From assembly GCA_025054795.1 (NCBI GenBank), contig JANWZU010000101.1, positions 1-11,399 on the forward strand: a stretch of 11,399 nt of DNA. The letters are read 5' to 3'. Numbering within the stretch: position 1 is the first letter of the stretch; every line of letters begins with the position of its first letter. The translations under genes were made by a program, and so were the position numbers. Origin of the DNA: Candidatus Caldarchaeum sp. Lineage in GTDB: Archaea; Thermoproteota; Nitrososphaeria_A; Caldarchaeales; Caldarchaeaceae. The notes below the pieces were generated by a model. The model was not told the DNA's origin and searched no databases. It saw only the letters and a list, made by a program, of their open reading frames with translations. Positions 1-5,967 of this stretch are shown here, piece after piece.

Positions 1-1
1 C

Positions 2-373
2 TACGTCTTAACAGGCTCGCTGACGCTTGCTGTCGCTGCGCTGATGCTGAGTTTCGTATCCGAGGAGTTGACATGGGCTGCGATGGTTTTGTACGGCTTT
101 GGAATGGGTGTGTTCGTGCTGGGCAGCGTTTACATGACGGGTATGCTGCTGCCGCCTGAGGCTAGGACGATGGGCTTCGCCATGCTGACGCTTTCGATAG
201 ACATGGGAAGCGCAGCCGGCAACTTTTTCTCCGGAATCGTGATGACCTTCGCAGGGTTCAACGAAGTGTTCGTGGTTGCGGCTGGTTGTGGATTCGCTGG
301 AGCGTTCGTAGATTGTCTCAGCCGACGAGCCCCCGAGCCTTCTGAAAAACATGGTCGAGCATCTGCTGCGTAA
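2..373 (+). CDS. MFS transporter, C-terminal fragment (5' end outside window)
   Basis: The frame is already open at base 2, so this is the last 123 or so residues of a longer membrane protein. About four hydrophobic helices can be seen: one at the very start, then one around TWAAMVLYGFGMGVFVLG, one around AMLTLSIDMGSAAGNFFSG and one around EVFVVAAGCGFAGAFV. Glycine-rich helices with small residues, short loops and a basic tail are typical of the C-terminal half of Major Facilitator Superfamily permeases; this is a family-level call from composition and pattern. The substrate cannot be told from this piece. The tail (SRRAPEPSEKHGRASAA) is cytoplasmic in the usual topology and is encoded opposite the 3' end of the uracil-DNA glycosylase gene, giving a 56-base convergent overlap. 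Confidence 0.72.
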   Translation, partial: YVLTGSLTLAVAALMLSFVSEELTWAAMVLYGFGMGVFVLGSVYMTGMLLPPEARTMGFAMLTLSIDMGSAAGNFFSGIVMTFAGFNEVFVVAAGCGFAGAFVDCLSRRAPEPSEKHGRASAA

Positions 374-1010
374 GCCTTCCCGTGTTGGTGTTCTGGCGTG
401 AGGGGTGGTAGGATGGGATTAGCACGGGGACTGGTTTTCCGTGCAAGGTTCCTTCAAGCCTGTAGACGGCTCCGTGTTTGAAGACGGGGCTGCGGCTCAG
501 CTGCACACCTTCTCTTTTCAGGAGCTGGATGTAGGTGGTGAAAGCCAGCCTTCCCAGAGCAACGCAAACCTTCACGTTCCTCAGAAGCCTGAGCTCCTCA
601 GCGAGATACTTAACGCAGTTTCTAACCTCCGCCGCCGTAGGCTTGTTGCTTGGTGGAGCACATCTAACAACCGCCGTGATGTATGCGTCATGTAGAACAA
701 GGCCGTCTTCCAAGCTAACGCTCCTGTCTTGGTTGGCGAACCCCGCCCTGTACAGCGACTTAACCAACGTGTCGCCGCTCGAATCTCCTGTGAACATCCT
801 TCCCGTACGGTTGCCTCCATGCGCCGCAGGAGCAAGACCCAGCACCAGAAGCCTCGCCTCAACGTCTCCAAACCCCGTCAACGGCCTAGCCCAGTACCTC
901 TCCGACCTGAACCGTGGAGGAGGGTTGGCTGCGACATACTCACGGTGTTTGACGAGACGTGGGCAAAGCCTGCATGAGACTATTCGGGTGTTCAGCTCCT
1001 CCAAGCTCAT
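318..1010 (-). CDS. Family 5 uracil-DNA glycosylase (UDGb), 4Fe-4S type
   Basis: This enzyme removes uracil, and in this family often other deaminated bases, from DNA in base excision repair. With the start at 1010 it is 230 residues. The family 5 signature GLAPAAHGGNRTGR lies at about residues 58-71 and is followed by MFTGD, whose Asp is the likely catalytic acid. In motif 1, GLAPA carries Ala where other UDG families have a polar residue, which separates family 5 from family 4. The second active-site motif is SYHPS (His about 202). Four cysteines (about 13, 16, 117, 132; CRLC, RC, NC) fit the known [4Fe-4S] cluster. I chose ATG 1010 because it makes an ATGA overlap with the stop of the preceding hydrolase and the homologous N-terminus begins here (MSLEELNTRIV). 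An upstream ATG at 1064 would add 18 residues of low similarity and overlap the previous gene by 58 bases. Second gene of the 1683 promoter unit. Confidence 0.93.
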   Translation of the reverse strand: MSLEELNTRIVSCRLCPRLVKHREYVAANPPPRFRSERYWARPLTGFGDVEARLLVLGLAPAAHGGNRTGRMFTGDSSGDTLVKSLYRAGFANQDRSVSLEDGLVLHDAYITAVVRCAPPSNKPTAAEVRNCVKYLAEELRLLRNVKVCVALGRLAFTTYIQLLKREGVQLSRSPVFKHGAVYRLEGTLHGKPVPVLIPSYHPSRQNTNTGRLTQQMLDHVFQKARGLVG

Positions 1011-1660
1011 GGTCTGCGGAGCATTCCACGCTCTCCGACGAACGGGTTGTTTCGCTTCTCCCATCCGAGGTTTGTGGAGGGCCCGTGGCCGGGCAGCACT
1101 TCGACGCTGTCGGGCAGTTGGAAAAGCTTGTTGACAATCGAATCGACTATCTTGGCTGTGTCGCCTCCGTAGGCGTCGGTCCTGCCTACCGAGCCTTGGA
1201 AAAGCGTGTCGCCGCTGAACAGCAGCCCCTCCGTGTAGTAGCAGACGCTTCCCGGCGAATGGCCGGGGGTATGAATCACCTTCAGCCTCTCACCGCCCAC
1301 CTCGACAACATCCCCTTCCTCAACGTATCCATCCGGCTTGGCTGGGTCGGGCACCTCGATTCCTAGGAAACTCCTCGTCAACTCCTTACCCTTCAACAGA
1401 ATATCCCTGTCCGCTGGATGGATGTAGAACGGTACATCGAGAGTTTGCTTAAGGTCTTCGACAGCCATGACGTGGTCGAAGTGGCAGTGGGTTGCGTAGA
1501 TGGCTCTTGGCCTCAGCTTGTGGGCGTGTATTGTTTCGAGGATTTTCCACGCATCGTCTCCGGCGTCGATTATCACAGCCTCCTTCGAAACTGTGTCGTA
1601 GGCTATGTAGGAGTTGCTGCGCAGCAAGCCGACTTCGTTGACGAAGTACTTGAGAGCCAA
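1007..1660 (-). CDS. Metallo-beta-lactamase-fold hydrolase (glyoxalase II-like)
   Basis: This 217-residue single-domain MBL-fold enzyme is about the usual size for archaeal and bacterial short GloB-like proteins. Metal ligands visible are THCHFDH (His58, His60, Asp62, His63), HTPGHSPGS (His134), FSGDTLF (Asp151) and PGHGP (His192), a full set for two metal ions. The GSVGRTD segment at about 156-162 is common in this GloB-like branch. The likely reaction is hydrolysis of a thioester such as a hydroxyacyl thiol, but archaea usually lack glutathione, so the true substrate is unknown. The start is TTG; an in-frame stop at 1676-1678 rules out an earlier one. The TATA-like CTATATAG lies 26-27 bases upstream, predicting a leaderless or nearly leaderless mRNA. 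It is followed by UDGb with an ATGA overlap; a functional link to DNA repair is not evident. Confidence 0.9.
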   Translation of the reverse strand: MALKYFVNEVGLLRSNSYIAYDTVSKEAVIIDAGDDAWKILETIHAHKLRPRAIYATHCHFDHVMAVEDLKQTLDVPFYIHPADRDILLKGKELTRSFLGIEVPDPAKPDGYVEEGDVVEVGGERLKVIHTPGHSPGSVCYYTEGLLFSGDTLFQGSVGRTDAYGGDTAKIVDSIVNKLFQLPDSVEVLPGHGPSTNLGWEKRNNPFVGERGMLRRP

Positions 1661-1682
1661 CTGTTCTGAAGAGTTTCAGCCG

Positions 1683-1690
1683 CTATATAG
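1683..1690 (-). promoter_or_regulatory. TATA box for the MBL hydrolase-UDGb unit, containing an upstream stop codon
   Basis: CTATATAG on the minus strand is centred 26-27 bases before the TTG start at 1660, the distance at which archaeal TATA boxes place the transcription start. Its last three bases are the TAG stop of the aIF2B-like gene. No convincing purine-rich BRE was made out beside it. Confidence 0.55.
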
Positions 1691-2480
1691 TTGTGAAAAC
1701 ACCCCTCTCCGTCAGGAGGGCGGATACAAGCTTTCCGCTGACTTTTTCAAAAACCGGGTTGAGTACCTCGACTTCTCGGCCTGCTTCAACGTCCTCAGCC
1801 GGCCCATGCTCGTTAACAAAAACGTCTGCAGCCTTCCACGTGTCGCACGCCACGTAGAAAGGTTTCCCCGCATCCCTAGCCAGCAGAGCCAAGGCCTTCA
1901 CACCTACCTTGCTGGAGAAACAGCCGTCGGGGAAAACTGCGTCCCCTCCCACCAACACCCCGTCTGAGGAATCAACGGCGTATCCCGCAGCGGCGTCGAC
2001 GCAGACGACAACTCTCTTCACGTTCCTCAGCTCCGAGGCTGTAAGCAGGCCTTCTCTCAGAGGCCTTGACTCGAGCACGTAGACGGTTGTGGTTGTTTCC
2101 ACTTTCTTGAGTATGTTGAGGACTGTGCCGCTGTGGCTCATCGTGGCCAGAGATTCGAAGCCCGTCAGATGTTTCACGGCGTTTTCCACAACGCTGTCCA
2201 TTATGTTTCTGTAGGTTGTTTCAACCTCTCTGCATGCTTCAAGAAGCTCGTGGGCTTCGAAGCGTTTAACCCTCTTCATCACTTCTTCGCTGAAACGGTT
2301 GACGAGGGGCATGGCTGGCCTCGCATTCTTGATTTCCTCAGCCAGCCTCCTGACATCCCTCTCTAGGCTGACGCTTTCCCCGGCGAGCGTTCTGTAGGCA
2401 TCAAGCACTTTCCAAGCCAGCGCCGTTGAGCCACGCCTCCTCTCACGCCTGATTTCGTCGACGACGGCGAAGGCCTTCAA
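1683..2480 (-). CDS. aIF2B / ribose-1,5-bisphosphate isomerase-like protein, catalytic Cys replaced
   Basis: This 265-residue protein has the IF-2B fold shared by eIF2B alpha/beta/delta, methylthioribose-1-phosphate isomerase (MtnA) and archaeal ribose-1,5-bisphosphate isomerase. An N-terminal helical part (1-105) precedes the Rossmann-like domain. Conserved blocks are TMSHSGTVLNIL (113-124), VYVLESRPLREG (133-144), VDAAAGYAVDSSDGVLVGGD (161-180), FSSKVGVKALALLA (188-201) and PFYVACDTWK (207-216). In the sugar-phosphate isomerases the first block has a catalytic Cys (THC); here that position is Ser115, while the acid of the GGD block (Asp180) is kept. The isomerase reaction is therefore doubtful and a regulatory or ligand-binding role is as likely. 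The start is a TTG overlapping the dehydrogenase stop (TTGA), with no clear ribosome binding site, so translation is probably coupled. Sure of the family, unsure of the function. Confidence 0.85.
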   Translation of the reverse strand: MKAFAVVDEIRRERRRGSTALAWKVLDAYRTLAGESVSLERDVRRLAEEIKNARPAMPLVNRFSEEVMKRVKRFEAHELLEACREVETTYRNIMDSVVENAVKHLTGFESLATMSHSGTVLNILKKVETTTTVYVLESRPLREGLLTASELRNVKRVVVCVDAAAGYAVDSSDGVLVGGDAVFPDGCFSSKVGVKALALLARDAGKPFYVACDTWKAADVFVNEHGPAEDVEAGREVEVLNPVFEKVSGKLVSALLTERGVFTTI

Positions 2481-3499
2481 GGCTTCAGGATTATCTTCCC
2501 GAAGAAAGCGTCCGACTCCATCAGCCTATGTGCTTCTACAGCGTCTTTCAACGGGAAAACTCTGTCGACGACCGGCTTGAGTAGGCCTTTCTCGAAAAGC
2601 TGGAGGACGTGCGGAATTTCATGCTTGTTCCAGCTGTAGCTGCCTATGAGGCTGAGCTGTCTCCTGTATGTGTAGCGGATGTTGACTGCGCCGTTCTCCC
2701 CTGTCGTGGCTCCGAAGTAAACCATTTTTCCGCCGGGGCTGAGGCTCTTCACCACCTCGTCCCATATGGCTTGGCCCGCATGCTCCACGGCCAAGTCGAC
2801 ACCCTGACCCTTAGTTATCTCGTTGACGGTTTGGCTGACGCTCTGCTTCCTCCTGTTGACCACGTAGTCAGCTCCAAGCCTGTAGGCTTTCTCAGCCTTC
2901 CAGTCGTCTCCCACAGTTGCGATGACGGTTGAGCCGAAAAGCTTGCAGAGCTGTATTGCTGCGACGCCCACGCCGCTGCCTCCTCCGACGACGAGCACGG
3001 ATGAGCCGGGAGTCAAGCCAGCCCTCGAGACCAAGGCATGCCAGACAGTCATGTACGTGACCATGACTCCCGCAGCCTCCTCCATGCTGAGACGCTCCGG
3101 CTTAGGGTAGACGTTGACTGCTGGAACGACTGTCTTCTCTGCGTAGGTGCCGTCGACGCCGAAGCCCAGTAGACGGTGGCTTTCACACAGCGAGTCGTAG
3201 CCTTTGAGGCAGAACCTGCATCTCCCGCACGACAGAGCCGGGTTCAGTATCACTTTGTCGCCCTTCGACACGCTTGAGACGTCTTCACCTACCTCCTCAA
3301 CGACGCCGGCGCCGTCTCCCCCTATTATCCGTGGAAGCTGAAGCTTGTAGACACCGCTGCGTATCCATATGTCTATCCTGTTCATGCCAGCAGCTTCAAG
3401 CTTGACGACGACTTCGCCTCTTCCAGGCCGTCTCTCAGCGACGTCGCCGTACCTCAGCACCTCCGGAGGGCCCTGCCTCTCCAACACCACGGCTTTCAT
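2477..3499 (-). CDS. MDR-family dehydrogenase/reductase with structural zinc only
   Basis: This 340-residue medium-chain dehydrogenase/reductase is of usual family length. It has a GroES-like N-terminal domain (about 1-130) and a Rossmann domain with the nucleotide motif VVGGGSGVGVAAIQLCK (170-186). The structural zinc lobe is intact: Cys91, Cys94, Cys97 and Cys105 (CGRCRFC followed by LC). The catalytic zinc ligands of alcohol dehydrogenases are missing: the first Cys is Asn40 (GMNRIDIWIRSG), the His is Asp62 (GGDGAG), and the region around 145-150 has no third Cys. This points to hydride transfer without zinc, as in quinone oxidoreductases or enoyl/acryloyl-CoA reductases, rather than alcohol oxidation; the substrate is not identifiable. 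It is the first gene of its unit, with a TATA box 26-27 bases before the ATG and so a leaderless mRNA, and it overlaps the aIF2B-like gene by 4 bases. Confidence 0.9.
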   Translation of the reverse strand: MKAVVLERQGPPEVLRYGDVAERRPGRGEVVVKLEAAGMNRIDIWIRSGVYKLQLPRIIGGDGAGVVEEVGEDVSSVSKGDKVILNPALSCGRCRFCLKGYDSLCESHRLLGFGVDGTYAEKTVVPAVNVYPKPERLSMEEAAGVMVTYMTVWHALVSRAGLTPGSSVLVVGGGSGVGVAAIQLCKLFGSTVIATVGDDWKAEKAYRLGADYVVNRRKQSVSQTVNEITKGQGVDLAVEHAGQAIWDEVVKSLSPGGKMVYFGATTGENGAVNIRYTYRRQLSLIGSYSWNKHEIPHVLQLFEKGLLKPVVDRVFPLKDAVEAHRLMESDAFFGKIILKP

Positions 3500-3522
3500 G
3501 GAAACACACAGCCATCACATAG

Positions 3523-3528
3523 TTATAA
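3523..3528. promoter_or_regulatory. Palindromic TATA element shared by divergent dehydrogenase and oppF genes
   Basis: TTATAA is the only TATA-like element in the 56-base divergent gap. It is centred 26.5 bases from the dehydrogenase ATG (3499) and 30.5 bases from the oppF ATG (3556). Being palindromic, it could direct both: a leaderless message to the left and a leader of about 4 bases to the right. No clear BRE was seen on either side. Confidence 0.55.
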
Positions 3529-3555
3529 GAATGCTGATCCGCCTCTACGTCGGCT

Positions 3556-4524
3556 ATGCAGCGTCCGCTGGTGTCGCTGAAGGGGTTGACGATGGTTTAC
3601 AGGGTTAGGCATGGTTTCTTGGGGTCTAGGGATATTAAGCCCGTCGACGGAGTGGACCTAGATGTCGGCGAGGGCGAGGCCGTGGCCTTGGTCGGCGAGT
3701 CTGGATGTGGAAAGACCACGGTAGGGAAGCTGAGCATCAGGCTTCTCAGGCCAAAATCAGGCCGCATATTCTACGACGGCGAAGACGTGACAGACCTGCC
3801 TGCCAAACGGCTTCAAAAGCTGAGGAGGGAGACGAGGATGATTTTCCAAGACCCCTACTCCAGCATCAACCCCTACATGGCTGTCGGCGAAACAGTCGAA
3901 GAGCCTTTGATAGCCCACGGAGTAGAAGATAAGCGTGAGAGGATGGAGCTGGTTTACAAGGCTCTCGAAGACGTCAGGCTTACTCCTCCTCAGGATGTTG
4001 CGGCGAGGTTTCCCCATCTGCTTTCGGGCGGTCAGCGTCAGCGTGTTGCGATAGCTCGGGCGATTGTCCTCAAGCCTCGGTACATGGTTGCTGACGAGCC
4101 TGTCTCGATGATTGATGCTTCTAGCAGGGCTGAGGTTCTCGAGGTTTTGAAGAGGCTTCAGACACGGCACGGCATAGCTTTCCTTTACATCACCCACGAC
4201 CTAGCGACAGCCCGCTACTTCTCCGACAGAATAGCGGTAATGTACCTAGGTAAGGTTGTGGAGCTGGGACAGGTCGAGGAGGTTCTCTCAGAGCCTCTCC
4301 ACCCCTACACTCAAGCGCTGATAGCTTCAATCCCCGAGCCGGACCCAGCCAACAGGTTTGGGGAAAGGCCTGCGGTCAAAGGCGAGCCACCCTCGCCCCA
4401 GAACATACCGAGCGGCTGCCGCTTCCACCCCCGCTGCCCGAAAGCCTTTGAACGCTGCCCGCTTGAAGAACCGCAGCTGCGGGAGGTGAGGAGAGGAAGG
4501 TATGTTGCCTGCCATCTCTACTAG
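3556..4524 (+). CDS. oppF: Oligopeptide/dipeptide ABC transporter ATP-binding subunit, OppF/DppF type
   Basis: This 322-residue cytoplasmic ATPase would energise uptake of peptides (in archaea sometimes oligosaccharides) through an Opp/Dpp-type permease. Motifs in order: Walker A GESGCGKTT (47-55), Q-loop in MIFQDPYSSINP (95-106), ABC signature LSGGQRQRVAIARA (156-169), Walker B MVADEP (177-182) and H-loop His214 (ITHD). QDPYSSINP is the F-subunit form; D subunits usually have QDPMTSLNP. The C-terminal oligo_HPY extension starts at EPLHPYTQAL (246-255), and Cys288, Cys294, Cys301 and Cys319 could bind an iron-sulfur cluster, as reported for related Dpp ATPases. It stands alone: no D subunit, permease or adjacent binding protein, and the next gene has its own promoter. 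The solute-binding-like gene at 8164 is a possible partner. ATG 3556 is the first start after the TATA element, giving a leader of only about 4 bases. Confidence 0.93.
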   Translation: MQRPLVSLKGLTMVYRVRHGFLGSRDIKPVDGVDLDVGEGEAVALVGESGCGKTTVGKLSIRLLRPKSGRIFYDGEDVTDLPAKRLQKLRRETRMIFQDPYSSINPYMAVGETVEEPLIAHGVEDKRERMELVYKALEDVRLTPPQDVAARFPHLLSGGQRQRVAIARAIVLKPRYMVADEPVSMIDASSRAEVLEVLKRLQTRHGIAFLYITHDLATARYFSDRIAVMYLGKVVELGQVEEVLSEPLHPYTQALIASIPEPDPANRFGERPAVKGEPPSPQNIPSGCRFHPRCPKAFERCPLEEPQLREVRRGRYVACHLY

Positions 4525-4532
4525 CTGATAAC

Positions 4533-4541
4533 AAATATATA
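4533..4541 (+). promoter_or_regulatory. TATA box for vapBC
   Basis: AAATATATA lies in the 39-base gap after oppF. Its centre (about 4537) is 27 bases before GTG 4564 and only 18 before ATG 4555. The spacing matches the other leaderless starts in this window and favours GTG 4564 as the vapB start. Confidence 0.55.
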
Positions 4542-4563
4542 CACGCCGGAATACATGTATTAC

Positions 4564-4839
4564 GTGTCGGTTGTTTCGTTCAGGATAGACGACGAGCTGA
4601 GGCGTAAGATGAGGAGGCTCAGCCACATCAACTGGTCGGAGGTTGTCAGGAAAGCGATAGCCGAGAGGGTGGCGCTCGAAGAGGCTCTGGGCTCGATGCG
4701 TAAGCTGGATTTGGAGGCTTTGGAGACGGCGGTGAAAGGCATAGACAGGCTGAGGAGTAAGACGAGCGGCAGATGGTCTGGGGCGGAGGAGGTTAGGAAG
4801 TGGCGGGACCTAAGACGGTTGTCGTCGACGCCTCGGTAG
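4564..4839 (+). CDS. vapB: VapB-type antitoxin, ribbon-helix-helix
   Basis: This is the antitoxin partner of the VapC toxin directly downstream; such proteins bind VapC and repress their own promoter. At 91 residues it has normal length. The N-terminal SVVSFRIDDELRRKM gives the ribbon strand and first helix of a ribbon-helix-helix DNA-binding fold, followed by HINWSEVVRKAIAERVALEE, a very typical crenarchaeal VapB second helix. The C-terminal part is charged and probably wraps the toxin. The start is taken at GTG 4564 because the TATA box lies 27 bases upstream, giving a leaderless transcript, and family members commonly begin MSVVSFR. ATG 4555 would add three residues (MYY) and is the alternative. 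The gene overlaps vapC by 40 bases. Confidence 0.87.
   Translation: MSVVSFRIDDELRRKMRRLSHINWSEVVRKAIAERVALEEALGSMRKLDLEALETAVKGIDRLRSKTSGRWSGAEEVRKWRDLRRLSSTPR
4788..4793 (+). promoter_or_regulatory. Ribosome binding site of vapC
   Basis: GGAGGT, within a GGAGGAGGT run, ends six bases before GTG 4800. It is the strongest Shine-Dalgarno sequence in the window, lies inside the vapB reading frame, and fixes the vapC start. Confidence 0.7.
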
Positions 4840-5225
4840 CGGTCAAGTGGTTCAACCAAGAACAGCACTCGACTAACGCCGTCAAGCTTCTGCACGACTA
4901 CGCAAGGCGAAGAGTGGATCTGACTGCGCCGTACTTAATCGTTTACGAGTTATGCAACGCCCTTAGATACAACCCCGAGTTCGGAGAAACCGACGTGGCG
5001 GAAGCTTTACGCTTTCTGGCCGGCCTTCAGATGCGCTTCAGGCTTCTGGACGGGAACTATGCCCGCAGGACGGTCTCGCTGGCTTACAGCCTAGGCCTCA
5101 CTTTTTACGACGCTGTTTACGTCGCCTTGGCGGAGGCTGAGGAGGCTGAGCTTTACACGGCTGATGAAAAAATTCTGGCTAAGGCCTTGTCGGCGAACAT
5201 CAAGCACATCAAGGAGTATCGCTAG
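4800..5225 (+). CDS. vapC: VapC-type PIN-domain ribonuclease toxin
   Basis: This 141-residue PIN-domain protein is normal for VapC. VapC toxins are Mg2+-dependent endoribonucleases that cut tRNA or rRNA. The acidic active-site residues are all present: Asp10 (VVVDASVAVKWF), Glu50 (LIVYELCNAL), Asp104 (TFYDAVYVALAE) and Asp122 (LYTADEKIL), so the toxin looks intact. Translation starts at GTG 4800 inside vapB, with a strong GGAGGT six bases upstream, so both proteins come from one mRNA. The TAG stop shares the palindrome CTAG (5222-5225) with the stop of the opposing gene. Confidence 0.95.
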   Translation: MAGPKTVVVDASVAVKWFNQEQHSTNAVKLLHDYARRRVDLTAPYLIVYELCNALRYNPEFGETDVAEALRFLAGLQMRFRLLDGNYARRTVSLAYSLGLTFYDAVYVALAEAEEAELYTADEKILAKALSANIKHIKEYR

Positions 5226-5887
5226 GAGGTCTCGGTTTTCGGCGGCTCCTGCCTCCTAGCCAAACTTCTCAAAGAGTCTGAAGCAGCGTAGCCTGTGTAG
5301 ATGAGAGCTGCAGCCAGCACAGCGAGGCCCAACGCTGTCCAAGGCACCCTCTCCACCTCAACCACGTCGGTGTCAACCACTGTCACAACTCTTTCGGAAA
5401 CGACTGTGTTCGTTTGGAAGTTGATTACAGTAGCCGTCTCAGTCACCTTCTGCGTGACCGTCGCCGTGACGGTCTGGGTGACTGTTTTAGGCTTGAAGAC
5501 TGAGACGGTAAGCGAATACATTCCCGAAGCCCCTCCGAAACCCAGAACCACTACGTAGTGGGGGCCTCTCTCCACAGCTGTATACTCTATGGCGTCTGTT
5601 GCGCCGGGTCCGCGGAGGCTCTGCCCAGCCACCTCCCTCAACGGGTTGAGCAGGTACAGGTCGAAGTCCAGCCCAGCAGCCATCCTGATCATAACCACTA
5701 CGACGTCGCCCGGCTCAAGGCTGACTTTGAAGAAGTGGAACTCTCCCGGCCCTAGGTAGAAGGAGTAGGTGCCGGGCGAAAGCTCTGGGGCTGAGGCGAA
5801 GCCCACGCCGGGGGTTATCTGCTGGGCTGACGAGACACCGGCAGCCGCAGCCGTCAAAACCAAGACCAACAGTACGAGTGTTTTCAT
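5222..5887 (-). CDS. Surface-anchored PPC-domain protein with Thr/Val stalk
   Basis: This 221-residue protein is predicted to be exported and membrane-anchored. It has a signal peptide (1-21, hydrophobic MKTLVLLVLVLTAAAAG, cut near SSAQQ). A beta-sandwich at about 35-130 matches the pre-peptidase C-terminal (PPC) pattern: FFKVSLEPGDVVVV, then LDFDLYLLNP, then ERGPHYVVVLG and SGMYSLTVSV. A Thr/Val-rich stalk follows (about 132-178), then a membrane helix (183-201) and a charged cytoplasmic tail with ARRQEPPK. PPC domains usually accompany secreted proteases or glycan-active enzymes; here the domain stands alone, so an accessory or binding role is inferred. ATG 5887 is 27 bases from a TATA box, predicting a leaderless mRNA. 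It is divergent from the propeller gene and convergent with vapC, their stop codons sharing CTAG. Confidence 0.85.
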   Translation of the reverse strand: MKTLVLLVLVLTAAAAGVSSAQQITPGVGFASAPELSPGTYSFYLGPGEFHFFKVSLEPGDVVVVMIRMAAGLDFDLYLLNPLREVAGQSLRGPGATDAIEYTAVERGPHYVVVLGFGGASGMYSLTVSVFKPKTVTQTVTATVTQKVTETATVINFQTNTVVSERVVTVVDTDVVEVERVPWTALGLAVLAAALIYTGYAASDSLRSLARRQEPPKTETS

Positions 5888-5910
5888 CCTATTCGCATCG
5901 GTTGAATGCC

Positions 5911-5917
5911 TTATAAA
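5911..5917 (-). promoter_or_regulatory. TATA box of the PPC-domain gene, possibly shared with the divergent propeller gene
   Basis: The minus strand reads TTTATAA, centred 27 bases before ATG 5887. The surrounding AT-rich run (5911-5923) is the best TATA candidate for the rightward gene too, which would put its transcription start near 5940. A weaker AT-rich stretch near 5947-5954 is an alternative for the rightward promoter. Confidence 0.55.
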
Positions 5918-5967
5918 TTTTTAAACCTTCAAGGATGCTGGGAAAAGCTTATTTCAACCTATGGCAA

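Noticed and set aside
535..1134. Plus-strand open frame of 199 codons opposite UDGb and the hydrolase 3' end
   Set aside because: Low-complexity Arg/Ser/Leu-rich translation with no family resemblance, lying opposite two strongly conserved genes; it is an antisense shadow.
4327..4626. Minus-strand open frame spanning the oppF end and vapB start
   Set aside because: It covers two recognised genes and their promoter and gives no recognisable protein.
5167..5172. Six A's, read as a T-tract terminator for the minus-strand PPC gene
   Set aside because: It lies in the coding sequence of vapC (Glu-Lys-Ile codons), is short, about 50 bases past the stop and not followed by more T-runs. It is possible but not supported enough to list.
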